Shown here: positions 50,651 to 62,710 of the stretch, piece by piece
How the letters are laid out: every line of letters starts with the position of its first letter
Position numbering within the stretch: the stretch's first letter is position 1
Origin: Campylorhamphus procurvoides
Taxonomy: Eukaryota; Chordata; Aves; Passeriformes; Dendrocolaptidae
DNA: 64,000 nucleotides
Direction: 5' to 3'
Assembly (NCBI GenBank): GCA_013396655.1
Contig: WBMV01004991.1
Coordinates: forward strand, 755,324-819,323
The notes under the pieces: model-generated
Databases searched by the model: none
What the model was told of the DNA's origin: nothing
The model's input: the letters and a program-made list of their open reading frames with translations, nothing else
Position numbers and translations under genes: made by a program

Positions 50651-51960
50651 GAGGGGAATAGGAGGGAAATGAGATGTGTGAAACAAGGCTGTGAGTAGGT
50701 GTGAGCGTGTCTATGTATAAGCATCTTAACTTTTGTATGCATTGGTCAGTTTCAAGCAGGCACAATACACAGGTAGCAATCTGAGAGATGCTGCGGTTTT
50801 CCAAATACTGAGTATGGGGAAAACGGGTTGCTGAGCAGGCAAGACAGGGACCCTTTCCATTACCTATTTGGGGAAAAAAAACCTAAATGAAGGGCCAAGG
50901 ACATTGGTGAGAAAAGTTGAAAAGAAAGTTTTACAGCATCTTAAAGCAAATCTTTCAATTGCTAAGCACAAAGTACAAGCCTGTTCTTCAGATTATCATT
51001 ACAGAGTTCCTTGCTACTTAGACTGGGCAAGAGATTTTCATTTAAATGGAGGTCTCCTCAGAAGTGCAAAGAGGCCTTTGGGGAGGTGCAGGGGAGGAAA
51101 AATGTAATTTTTCAGGCTCCAAGTGTTCTTTTGTGTTTTATAAACAGCTGAGTGACAGCCCAGTGATTAATAAGTTACATAAATAATTATAAGCGACATG
51201 TAGCTGAATCTAGTCCACATTCCAGACATGGTACATTAAATAAAGAGAATTCTGCTCTTCCCCCTAGAAGAAAATTTATCTGGCAACAGCAGATAAATCA
51301 GAAATGATACTGTTAAAGTATATCCAGTTCTTTGGAGAGACAGCTCATGAAAACCAGAAGTTTCTAGTGAACTCCTTTCTCAAGCAAATTGTTTCATTTA
51401 CTTCAGTCATACCTTGTACTCATTCAAGATGAAAAATTACTTTCTTCCTTTATTCATCCTCTCTAGTTGAGCTTATTATTTACCCAGAAGTGCCCCTGTG
51501 AAGAAGAGTTTTCTGCCAGTACAGCCTTATGCATAGGAAGGTAAATGCTAGTTTTCAGTACTGACACTGGAGCTTACTGGGACGCTCATCAGATGTGTTT
51601 AATTGACCATGTTTCACAGCACCATCAAGAAATTCAGTTAAATTGGTCCCTCTTCCTTGGATTAGACAATGAAAGAGAGAAAACTAAAGACAGTGCCTTC
51701 CTATGTTTTCTTTTGTAAACACACACAGCACATAGGAATTGAGCAGTATCTTTGCAAATTGTTCCTGAAGCTTTTAGAGCACCTTTCTATCTTACACAGC
51801 AAAACGAAAAAGGAGGTAATAGAAAAATGTAGTGTGGCCTAGTACAATCCTTAAGGTATATCATCTTAGCAGATAGTAGCCACATTTTCAAAAAATGTGA
51901 TTACTTCAATAATGAAAGTGTTTTTAATGACTTAGATTGTCAAATGAGGCATCATTTCCT
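50651..51960. other. unique noncoding DNA
   Basis: No gene recognised. A homeodomain-like AT-rich part lies near 51165-51200 (GTGATTAATAAG, AAATAATTATAAG). The 79-codon frame at 50868-51107 is Lys-rich and featureless. Confidence 0.5.
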
Positions 51961-52040
51961 GGATTCACAGATCTTAGGGCCAGAAGGGACTTGAATGATC
52001 ATCTGCTCCCAGTTCTCTTGTAAAAGCACCACTAATTTTT
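51961..52040 (-). repeat. old CR1 3' fragment
   Basis: GGATTCACAGATCTTAGGG, CCAGAAGGGACTTGAATG and ATCATCTGCTCCC match the order of the reverse-complemented CR1 tail. The CCAGAAGGGAC wording is closer to the older CR1 lineages shared with turtles and crocodilians than to the younger avian tails. The right boundary is vague because similarity decays after about 52035. Confidence 0.65.
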
Positions 52041-52942
52041 TCACTGCTGTTCCTGAAACAAATGCATTGCTTCTTGTGAAGCTAAGCACAGCTTTTTCCA
52101 AAGTGGGTTTAGTTGTAGTTTAGTGACAGCACTTACACTTTTTGTATTTACATTAAATTGCATCTTCATTCCTTTTTTTGTACTTAGGATAATTTACCAT
52201 TTTAAAGGTTGGCTGACAGCAAGAGGAACACTAAGATTTGACTCCTAAAACCATACATAGATACTTATTAGCAGAAGCAGCCACCAGCTTTTTCCTGGAC
52301 CATGTATCCATTCAAAATTGATTGCATGATGGGATTAGCTCATCAGCTTTTCTGAGGATCAGCTCACATGTTCAGGGTCCTTTTTTTTTTAAGTTTTCTC
52401 ATACAGGAAAGTTTCAACCTAAAAGCTCCTGCTAGGAATCAAAAGAAGCAGAGAACTTGCCAGCGTTTCTTATGCACGTTTTGCTCGCCCTACTCCAGGG
52501 TACAAGGATGGGTATTTAATCAACTCTTCCCTTCCAAGCTGAGGCCATGGACAGGGAAACCCTGCTGACACCATGAGGTCTTCTATATGAGTTTTGTCTT
52601 CCTGACTTTCTTTTCTAACCAACCTTGATCTCTTTTTTCCCCACTGTACATAAAGGCCTTCTGGCAGAAATGTCACCTTTAATCTTCTGTTTACACTTCT
52701 GTAGTAATGTTAGTCACCCTTATTTTATCTTGCAAACTTTGCCCTGACACAGCATCAGCTTAATCCCCTCACTGAGGTGCTAGCCAAGTAAAACTCACCT
52801 TATTTTCATCTCTTCTTGTAATTCATTCAAAGTTTTTCCAAGAACATTCAAGATTTATTCTGTCATTTTAATCTGTTCTCGGGAAATAGATTATCCAAGC
52901 AGATGCACACTTTATTTTTAGCTTCTGATTTGTAAGCTGCAG
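52041..52942. other. unique noncoding DNA
   Basis: No gene recognised. A T run is at 52380-52390. The pyrimidine-rich stretch leading to the AG at 52941-52942 is discussed with the exon candidate that follows. Confidence 0.5.
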
Positions 52943-53038
52943 TAAAAGTGGAAAAAATGAAATCTTCAGTAATAACTGAAATTTTCCAGGAAATTCTGAT
53001 CCGTCTCAGTGACTATATGAAAAATGCAATCAAACAAG
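52943..53038 (+). CDS. possible isolated coding exon (unrecognised)
   Basis: A 96-bp segment preceded by CTGCAG and followed by CAAG|GTAAGA, a strong vertebrate 5' splice site. It is open in the frame reading KVEKMKSSVITEIFQ and ending LSDYMKNAIKQ. Entry and exit phases are both 1, so it could be spliced in or out without a frameshift. The peptide has an amphipathic-helix look. I do not recognise a family. Against it: the acceptor tract is weak, no partner exon is seen, and the frame stays open past the donor to 53181, as a chance frame may. A noncoding exon or coincidence is at least as likely. Confidence 0.15.
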
Positions 53039-53880
53039 GTAAGAGCTCAAAATATACCGGGGAGAGATGGCCGAGAGGGGAACATTTTCTTATGTATTAT
53101 GGCACAGAACTGCTGTGCAGAACAATTGTTTCTCTTCTAAGACTTCAAGTTCACTGCCAAAATAAAATCCTCCAGCAGTGAATGGAGATGCTTTAGAACC
53201 ACATCAAGTGTCCTCTGACTCTTATGTGCTGTTTTTGTGGCTAGCTGAAAAATGAACTCAATGTGAATTTCAAATATTTCTTTTTGTCTCATCATACTGC
53301 ACATCATAGTATTGTTCTATTAAAAGTAACTTTCTGGAGAAAACCTCAGAAGACAACATGCTGAAGATCATGTGCTAATTATTACAACCACTTTAGTCAT
53401 GTATTGTAACTTTTAAAGGTTTTAACTTCAGAGACAATGAATGGATCTCATGGAAATGAAAACCATAGAAATAAATCAACCATCAGTAATGAAAAAAAGA
53501 GAATGATATAACTTCTATTTCTCAAGGTATAATGATGTCACCACCCATTTATCCTCTGCACTTAAAGGTTGAAGCTGTTCAACAAATCTCTCCCGAGCCA
53601 CATACATCTGTTGCTCTAATGGTGGCATAGGAAAGCTTTCTGATTAGCTAACACATCATTCATCAATTAGAACAGAAGGTAAGTTATTTCTCCCTACCCA
53701 CAGTGCTTCATTAAAAAAATAACCTTTAATGTAATGAATGACAGCAGAATTGAGAAATAAGTAAGAGGAGAGATGGTGCCTGAGGAGGTCACTCTTTGAA
53801 GAATTCCAACTCTTCCTAGAGCAGAGGGAAATGAGGAGACATGGGCAGAAGGGGACTTAACAGCTGCACAAATACAAGCT
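53039..53880. other. unique noncoding DNA
   Basis: No gene recognised. AT-rich, with short open frames only. Confidence 0.5.
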
Positions 53881-53906
53881 TTTCTGTGACTCAACAGTCA
53901 CAGAAA
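53881..53906. other. perfect 11-bp inverted repeat, 4-nt loop
   Basis: TTTCTGTGACT (53881-53891), loop CAAC, and AGTCACAGAAA (53896-53906) pair perfectly. The stem does not extend further, so it is too short for a microRNA precursor. It could be a cruciform-forming or dimeric protein-binding site. Confidence 0.85.
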
Positions 53907-54419
53907 CAAAGACTCACAACAGTGGCTATTAGTACAATAAGACACGTGCTGTTATAAGCCACTTTACAAAAGAACTTAACTAAATAAGAAGAATGCACTG
54001 TTACAGCAAAATTTGCCTTGAGTATTGTGCACACTAGTAATTTATCCTGAAAATTCTTGCAAAGCCAAGTGAAGTATTTTAACCAATTCCAACAGGGAAG
54101 CTCAGCATTTAGTCCAGGTTTTCGCACGAATCTTTAGCTGAATAATTTTGTTTTTATCCAGTGCATATACTAAAAGACATCCCTCCAAATATATTAGCAA
54201 ACCACCCTCTGGCTTGACAGGTAACTTATTCACCTGCAGGTGGAAGACATGGATTGTTTTCAGCAATTTATTCCAAGAGATTAGCATTAACTAAAGACAC
54301 CAGTCACATCCCTCCACCCCAGCCTGCTCCAAATGGCACACAGCCTTTTATCTCCATGCCTTATAGAACTGCAGGTACTGAAGGTTTTCCTTGAGAACAA
54401 GGAACTGTGACTGCCTTCA
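53907..54419. other. unique noncoding DNA
   Basis: No gene recognised. Open frames of 61-78 codons on the minus strand have no domain. Confidence 0.5.
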
Positions 54420-54490
54420 GGGAGAAAAGCAGATTTGAATTCAGTTCCCCATTTCAGTGAGTGTTCTAACCACTAGGCTACTGGGTAGTC
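54420..54490 (-). repeat. probable tRNA-derived SINE (MIR-like) fragment
   Basis: On the minus strand the segment reads AGTAGCCTAGTGGTTAGAAC, like the box-A region of MIR-type and other tRNA-derived SINEs (TAGCNTAGTGGTTA). Some 25 bases later comes GAATTCAAATC, a degenerate box B (GGTTCAAATCC). The spacing agrees with an internal RNA polymerase III promoter. No acceptor stem closes it, so it is not a functional tRNA. The specific core after box B was not recognised, so family assignment is loose. Confidence 0.45.
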
Positions 54491-55011
54491 ATCATGAATC
54501 TAGCTCAAGGCTTTCTCTTACAAGGGCCACAAAACAAACTGCTTCAATTTTGTTAAGCTGTTCTTTTTGTTTCTAAGATTGGACATTTTGCATTAAATGA
54601 ATCTGTTATACTAGGGCAGAGGTTGAAGAAGGATATTTGTTTTGCCATTTAAAGTAATAACAGTAACCTCTGATTCAATCCAAATTCAATTCTTCATTTG
54701 GTTTGTCCAGCCAAACAAAACATTTGGCTCAAGTGAGGTACTCGTTTGCAGAACAGCTGCTGCAATTACTAAGTTAGCTGCCCTACCTATTGCATCAAAT
54801 GTGAGTAGCTGCAGGCACAGTCAAATGACAGGGGTCCTTGGGGTAATCAAAGTGAACATACTTTATTTACCTGGAAAGGGACCTGGAGAGGTTGCAGGGC
54901 CAGTGACAACACCGCACTTCAAGCACAGTAATTCACTGCAGAAGGAGGGGAACATGGACAGCCCAAGCTGCTTCTCCTGTGGATCCCTGACTGTACTCTG
55001 AGCTGTTCACA
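54491..55011. other. unique noncoding DNA
   Basis: No gene recognised. The 119-codon plus-strand frame (54642-55001) has no domain and ends just before the possible reverse-transcriptase scrap. Confidence 0.5.
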
Positions 55012-55208
55012 TTGCTCCAGTTGTGGTTTCCCATTTACTGCAGTGGGCAGATGACACACAATGCATATTCATACATGTCCCAAGTCCTGGTCCCAGTGAG
55101 ACCAGCTTTGCAGAGCCCTGGTCTTATCATCTTAGTGACTTCTCATGGCTGTTCTGTCTGCAAGTCAGTTTTTTCTCTCACACACTGCCACCAATAACAT
55201 CAGTGTAA
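55012..55208 (+). pseudogene. possible fossil LINE reverse-transcriptase scrap
   Basis: The frame reading HLLQWADDTQCIFIHV, then LSDFSWLFCLQ, resembles the catalytic YADDTQ-LY motif of L2/CR1-clade LINE reverse transcriptases and the LxDIxxW stretch downstream of it. The usual Tyr is Trp. The fragment is about 60 codons, with stops upstream, so it could not be functional. The match rests on two short motifs and may be coincidental. Confidence 0.2.
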
Positions 55209-58200
55209 ACTGTGAACTCATTTTATTTCCCACCATGACTTCATCAATAGAAACTACTTCAGATGAGAGGAGAGAAATCAAACTGAAGACTGACCCCACT
55301 ACTCATTTAGTGGAAAAGATGTAGGGCTGGGCTGTAAGCCTCTGACTGCCAGGGCACAATTCGCCCAGAAGCAATTCCTTTTCAGTAATAGCAGTCACCA
55401 GCTTTGGTACATGACACTCATCTGCAGCCAGGAAACAGTCTTTTGACAGCATCCCTGTGACTGTTATCCCCATTATAACCTCTGCAGAGCTACAGCAGCT
55501 TATGTAAAGAACATGAAATCTGTACGCTGAGGGTGGATTTTCCATCATCCCATTCAGCTTGCATTGACATAAACTGATGGGAAATTAGAGGTAGGACATC
55601 TATTATCAGTTGCAGGACAGGAGGCAGCAGTCTTGATTTTCAGTTGCTTTGAGAGTCAGTAGAATCGAACCAAGAGAGAATTTGGCCATATCTTTGTTTA
55701 TAGTCTTTTTTAGTTAGAAAGCACAATTTATAATTTAGGCACCAGTCATGCTGACTGTACAGTTGTCAGCACTCAAAACACTGTCATTGACTCAGTCCAG
55801 GTTCAGTTTTGCCACCCTTAGGAGAGGCACCCAGGGAAACACTTGGTACAGGTTGCCATATATTCCTCTATGTGACCACACTGGTCTAGTAGGGAGGAGA
55901 TGGAGCAGGAGATGACATGACCCCATTCACTCTCCATCTCAGATTGTCATACAGGAAAGGTGTTTCTTCCCACAGAAAGAACACAACTGGATCCCCACCT
56001 GCCTGCTCTGATAGGCTGCAGGAAGTGTGGGACCAATAGAGAGGATGTTTCTAGCACCATTTCCTGCACGGAGTGAATAAGAGACAGATCTCTGCCCTCA
56101 CAAAGAGTTGGAGCCGAGATGAGCAAATCCATCACCCAGTCAAGTCCCTGAGATCTGTGGTTTCAAGCAGTTGACAGTGTCAGCCTGTAATTGAGAAAGT
56201 TTCATGAGTCAAGCAAGATGCTGTAAATCTTCACCCCCATTCCTCTGCAGTAAAAAATTTCTCAGGCATATTCACGGCCACAGAAGATGGCCACAATCAC
56301 TCCTCTCTTCTGAAACATACAATGAAGTAAAATCTCAGTCAGAATCATCTCATGCTTCCTTGCATTATGGAAAGCATGAATTAATTCCACATTAGCAAGG
56401 GGATGGATTCCTTCTATTGTGGACATCTTCTTACATCCATAATTTCTATTCTTTTGAAAGCTGCTTTAAAAAGGCATTGTTTCTTATTGACCAGCTAGAA
56501 TCTTCATTATGCCCGTGGTTATATATGCAGAGTGGACCTCAACACGAATGTGATATTCTAAGACTGATTGCTCTTGGTTTGCTCCCATTTACCTACTGAT
56601 TTTCAGGGCTTTAGTATAACCATGTGTGCAGTTAGTGAAACTGTCCCCCCCAGCGAAATGACACAGGTTAGACTGTACAGTGTATCTGTGCCTGGATGCA
56701 AATTTTTGCAATCTGTGAATTTCAAGAGCCATGAGCACAAACTCAACTGTACAAAATACACTTGAAGAGCTGACATTAAAGTTAATATGAAAGTTCAGAG
56801 GTGCAAAATAATTTAAATGCACAGAAGAGGTAGCAATAATGTTTCTAAACCAAGGCAGTGAATTATGTATATAAGAAATATTAAAAATGCGAAGCTGACT
56901 GTATTTGCATTTGGAATGCCCCCTAGCTGTTACCAAAGAGGAGGAAATTGCTTTACGCTGAATTCAAGGCCATTCTACTTAATGCTGTATTTAAGTCAAG
57001 AAGGAATATCACTCATTTTTATTCTACCACTTAACTTGGGCTTATGTAATCTGTCTGATAGCCAAGTCAGTTGTCTTATTTCCTATCACAGAGAGAGAAT
57101 ATATAATTCAATCATTAAACTTTTCAGCTGGTTCTGAGATCCTTCAGAACCACATTGCTGCATGTAAATCATGGGCTGTCATCATCCAAGACGATGGAAA
57201 TATCAGTGTGTTTGGGTAGATTACTTTTGGGTAATCCCAGGACAAAATTAAATTTATTCACTGGTTGAGGAATAAGTAGTTGGTGTGGAAGAATCAAATG
57301 ATGCCTAGTTTTCTTGCAGGGAGTGGGGGTTAGGTATCGCTTCAGGGCACCAGGATATAAAAACACGCCTGATTCATCTAACTGGATTTAAACACTGTCT
57401 GGGTGGAAATTGGTGAGTGAAATTTGCCTTTCTTGACACCCAGATGCAATAGCAGTGACTGTGGGTTGGACATAAGCAAGTGACAGGAACAAGTGCATGA
57501 GAAAATTCCACCGAAAGTGCTAAGGAGGCAAAGGTTTTAAGCCACAGGCAGCAAACACTGACCATTGTGGTTGAAACTCCTGTTCTGCAACCACCAACAA
57601 AGAGTATCAACAGCAGGAGGTGTTAATGTAGAAATAATCTTAGAAACTAACAGTTCCTGTCTGTCTTGTATCATATTGTTTCTTTGCCATTTTCATGTTT
57701 TTCACCATGGCCAGTAAAAAGCAACTAATTTTCACAAAGCTTTTATTTCAAGTCAACTTCACTTCCAATATCTGTTACACATATGGCAGGAAAATATCAC
57801 AAAACAGCTGCTTCCACCTTTTACTTCATAAGGAGAATAAGCAGAGGACCAATGTGGAGTTTACACATTTCTCATCCATAAGCTTCTGCATGCTGACGCA
57901 GAGACAACTACTTTTTGTCTTCACAAAGCCAGCATTATTGACCAAGCCTGGATTTAAAATGTCTGATCAAATTAATCCTAGTTCACTGTGGTAAACAAAA
58001 GGAAATGGTAGCAAGGATGGACATATGGAAGGGCAAGATGTGCTTATGTAGACAAGCAGGTTAATAACACATCTGTTTACTTCCATTTATGTTATAGGTG
58101 TACTATAATATTATCTTGTCTTTTCAGCAGCCCTGATAGTTAACGAAAAACTAAAATAAAAAGCATTCAAAGTGTATTGCATCTCCCAGGAATCTCCCCA

Positions 58201-60041
58201 TCCCAACAGCTGCACAATACAGCATGAATACAAATTTTCTCAACTGCCACATCCTTACAATTAAAAGAAACAATCCTTTCCTCCTCAGCTCTACCAAAAC
58301 CACCTCTCAGTTAAAAGTACAGAGAGTACTCTGAGTATTCAAGCTCTGTGTTAGATCACAGTGTTGCCTCTATCTTTATTGCTAAGTAAGGCTTTAGGCT
58401 TGGAGGTGGTATTGAGAGAAAAATTTTATACACTGCTATCAGGATATTTTAGCTCACAATGGCAGTAAGTTATCAAAACTGACCTCACTTGATGTCAGGA
58501 GAGCTGTCTAAAGTGTAATTCTGGAGTTCTCATGGAATGACTGTTTTACTGAAAAGACCAGGTCCCTCCTGATGTATCAGAACCCAAAAGTTATTGCATG
58601 GTTTTGGTCACTTTTTGAACAAAGGAACAAAGATGGTAGTAGACTTACAGCTAAAGCCAGGAGGAAATATCCTGGACATTTAATTCAGATATGGGAATAA
58701 GAAACTTCCATTAAAAGAGACATTGATGTGAGTGTCTGACTGTAGCTCACAGAGGGGCAAAGCAGAGCTGGAAAAGTGAACATCTCTTTAATGAGTATCA
58801 GAAACATGGGGGCAGGAGACAGACAAATCAGAGGTCATATGTTGTATCACCCATGTCAAAAAGAAGCAAGAAAATAAATGAGACTTGCAAGAATAGACTA
58901 AAGCCATTAGAACAGGGATGGCTGGGGAGGAAGGGTTGAGCACAGCACTAGAAATTAGCAGTGTCTGCAGAAAGAAATGCAGACTGGATTCGACAGTCTT
59001 TGGCAATTACTGTAGCAGAAGATTTTTATTAGGAATGGCCTTAGTCTGTGTTAGGGGCAAGAGACTGGTGAGGTGATTACACTGTACAAGGCAGTGCAGG
59101 ATAGCAGGAAGTGCTGCTCCAGAAAAGTAGTGTTACAGGACAGAGGTCTGAAGTCTGGTCTCTGCTTGTACAAATTGGAGGTAATATCCATGGAGAAACC
59201 CAGAAGAAGAATACTGTTAATGCTTCGGTCTGACATATTTTGTTTAATCTTAAAGGGCAAACTTATGCTGACTGTTAAATCGATATCAAATCAAGACTGG
59301 AATCTGTTTTACGATCATGGACAGTGAACGTCTTACTGCTGGAGTCATAAATGATGTCGCACTTCAGCAGTCCTCTGGTTGCCAACATTCAGGCCAGAAA
59401 TGCCCATTTCAATTAAAAACTTCAGTTTGAAAGGCAAAGTGTCACTTGCTGACAGCAAGAAGTACTCCTTTGCTCTTGAGGTTCTGTGTGGAGCAGAAGA
59501 CTGTTTACATCCTTCTAGGCACAATCATGTCCGTCTGGCAAAACCCTGTCTGAAGACAAACCTACAATTTATATTGTCATAGCAAGTTTGATGGGAGAGC
59601 TGAGGAGAGCACAGGTGTTGAGATGGCCTTTGGGCCCTTGGGAATGAAGGAATGCCACTCCTTGAGTACAGCACAACCCCAAAGTATCCTGTGCCCTTCG
59701 AACACAACTTCACTGGGGCTAGTCTGTCTACTCCCTTATGTCCCTCCCCCATATCACTGAGCAACGTAGCATGTGCTTTAAATCAGCAGTGCTTAGTCTG
59801 GCTTTTCAATTAACTTTGCTTGGCATGAGCTGGACCCAGAATTCTCTAAAGACAGGTGCATTTTGCATCTGAGTCTTTGAATCAAAACACAGAGGATTAA
59901 TTTTATCAAGAATTTCATATCCTAGAATGACTTGAAATCAAGAGTGACCTTCGCCACTTTCTTATTTATGTTGCCCCACTTGGTGAATACATACCAATGA
60001 CTGGAAAGGCTGCACCGCAAGGTCATTTTTTATACCTTTCA
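55209..60041. other. unique noncoding DNA
   Basis: Almost five kilobases without recognised genes or repeats. Open frames stay below 116 codons. Composition is average, with a GC-richer patch at 59580-59760. Confidence 0.55.
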
Positions 60042-60057
60042 AAGTAATGCATTACTT
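60042..60057. other. 16-bp perfect palindrome
   Basis: AAGTAATGCATTACTT is its own reverse complement and contains two inverted TAAT cores around ATGCAT. About one such palindrome is expected by chance in a window of this size, so it is noted only as a possible dimeric homeodomain/POU site. Confidence 0.6.
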
Positions 60058-62607
60058 AGGCACGTGTCAAAACTTTCACAGGTTTTAAGGATTAAGCATA
60101 AGCCACAGGTGTTTTCTCAGGGATGAAAAGGTTTACTGACATGGGGGATGTTAAAGCAATGAGTCCCATAAATCCAAAGACTGTCTGGAGGCCTGTGAAT
60201 GTCAGGAACTGATTCCCTCTTGCTGTACTGCAAATCTGTGCTGTAGATCCATAAAGACAAAGAAACATCAGGATTTCATCACTATGAGGCACATTCCCAG
60301 GTCAGGATTCTCTGCTTGGCCCATGACTGATGACCAAATGCAGTTGAAATCAGCTCACCCTGTTCAGTGAAACTTTTCCAGGACACTGACAATTAAAAGC
60401 TCTTCTGCTAGATTAGTCACCCTAGAGAAACAGCAAGTTTGGAGATTTCATCAGACAGAAACAATGCCAAGTCAGAAACTTTGCATTGCTCTAGTCTAGT
60501 AAATCCCTCAAAGTAGTTGAGTATGGTTGTTTTGCTGTTGTAAAATACATAGGCATTTATCCACCAAAGAAGCATGAATAAGGGGGATTTGCTTAGCACT
60601 TTCTCTTCTTCAGACAAAAGATATCCCCTCTGCCAAATTAATGTCTTGTTTAAATCCTAAGGCTAGCTGTCTCTTTTAAATTTGCCCCAGATCCATTGAA
60701 ATTGCTTTCACAAGTGCCGGCTGACATGATGATAACCTAAAAAAGACAATGTCTAATTTGAGCATGACATATGTTACAGTCATGACATTTTACAAGGGGA
60801 AAATCATGTTCTTTAGCGCACAGGTTACGATAATTCCCTGGGAGAAATTATACTGTTTCTCCTATATCAGGTTTTTGAGTATAAGGTGCAGATCTTCATG
60901 CTGTAAAGAACTGGAAATATTCTGTGAGTTTCACAAAAAGCTTAATATATTACACATGCTCCATGGAGAGCATTCAACAATCTACAGGAAAACACATCCG
61001 ATGTATAATTAACATCTCGTTTTGCCTCTGCTTTTCAGTTCAGAAAATCTGTTAGTACATTTAGATAGAAAATACTTTTCATACAACTCACAAGTTAAGA
61101 AGTAGAGTTTATTACTTCAAAATTTAAAAAAAAAATCTACCTTTTACTTCAGAGAGGTACTTTTTTTCTCTAGGCAGACTTCTTCCACCTTGCGTAAAGT
61201 AATTTGTACCAGATTCTCTTGGATGAAGAACATTAAACAAAATAACCTGACAATCCAATGCAGTCTGATCTTTCTTATCAGTATAAGAACATTACTTTTA
61301 ATTGCTTTATTTTAAAATGGCAATAGCAGCCTATTAACCTGGAAATTAACTCTGGACAACTGTTCCTATGAGATAATATATAGATTTGATTTCAATGAAA
61401 TCTCTATGTGACTAGCTTTTAGCTAATTTTGTTGGCTGCGAATGTGTCCCCCTATTTCATTTAAATGGAGACAGGAGTATAAAGAATGGAAAGTTTCAGA
61501 ACGATATCCAGGTCCTTCCCTTTTGTCTCTATGAAAAATTCTTTTGCTCACCACATAAAGGTTACTCTGTAGATTATGATGTAACTTTTCTCTAGAAAAC
61601 TTTTTTCTGCCTTTGCAGCATTAGCTCCCTGGTTATATCAGGATCCAAGGGCCATGAATGACAGGCAACACCTTCATTGATTCAATCTGGTACATGCACA
61701 TCTGCCCTGTTTTACAAGGTATTTGAGACCATTCAATGGCAGTAGCCACCAGGTATGTATTGATCTGACAGCAGCAACAATGCCAGCTTAGCCTACCTAT
61801 CAGGTGCCTGTAGGTGGACCAAACAGTTCATGCAGGACATGCTGCTATGTGGTGAATGCAGTGAGAGTGCACAAGGCAGGCAGTGTGACTGCAGCCCTGC
61901 TCCCCTTCTCCCTGCATCATAATCCCTGTGACAATTACACTGTACAACACTCCAGTAAAGGAACTAATGTTCTATGATCTCCATTCAACAAAGTTCTTAA
62001 GTACCTGTTGAAGATGTATGCCTTGCTGCCTCTGGAGTCAAACAAATCAGTCATATACTTGCAGTTAAACACATGCATGAGTATTTAATATGTTTTAATG
62101 CTTCTATGTATTCATTTGTCTGTTAAATGGCTGCAGTTCTGAACGTCCCCACTGGAAACAGCATGAAACTAATACATCAGATGTCTTCAGACCACCAAAC
62201 TGTTCAATGACTAGAGGGAGGTTGCGTAAGCAGAGACTTTGTCTCATGCAACAATAAGTAGGCATATTTTTTTATGGATTAATATGAAACACTCATATTT
62301 GTTGTTTCTCTTAAAGAATGCTTTGGAGGACTGTTATGAAAGTGACTATAGGAAAACACAGCTGTATTTAAAATGTTCTTTCCCTGCTCTTTCCATGTTG
62401 TGCCAGTGACCACAGATGTAACTTTTCCAACTCATGCAGACTGAGAGCTGTCAAGATGGGAGTTTACCATACATTTTAATTTTCAGCTTCTGAATCTTCT
62501 ATATTCCTTAATTGTTGCATCATCTATTTTTCTGATTTTAATCTAAGATTTACTTAGTGAACAGTAAATAGTCTGCTTATCATTGAGGTAAATGACTGCA
62601 ATTTTCA
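60058..62607. other. unique noncoding DNA
   Basis: No gene recognised. AT-rich at 61030-61140 and 61290-61400. Only short open frames are present, and no repeat family is visible. Confidence 0.55.
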
Positions 62608-62710
62608 CAGAATCATAGAATCATACAATGCTTTAGATTGGAAAAGACCTTTAAGATCAAGTCCAACCTTTAACCTAGCACTGCCAAGGCCACCACTAAA
62701 CCATTTTAGG
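62608..62710 (-). repeat. CR1 retrotransposon 3' tail
   Basis: CAGAATCATAGAATCATAC is the reverse complement of the octamer-type tail repeat of avian CR1. It is followed by TTTAGATTGGAAAAGACC, TTTAAGATCAAGTCCAACC and CCACCACTAAACCA. This is the best-kept tail of the four copies. It is on the minus strand and truncated after about 100 bp. Confidence 0.92.
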
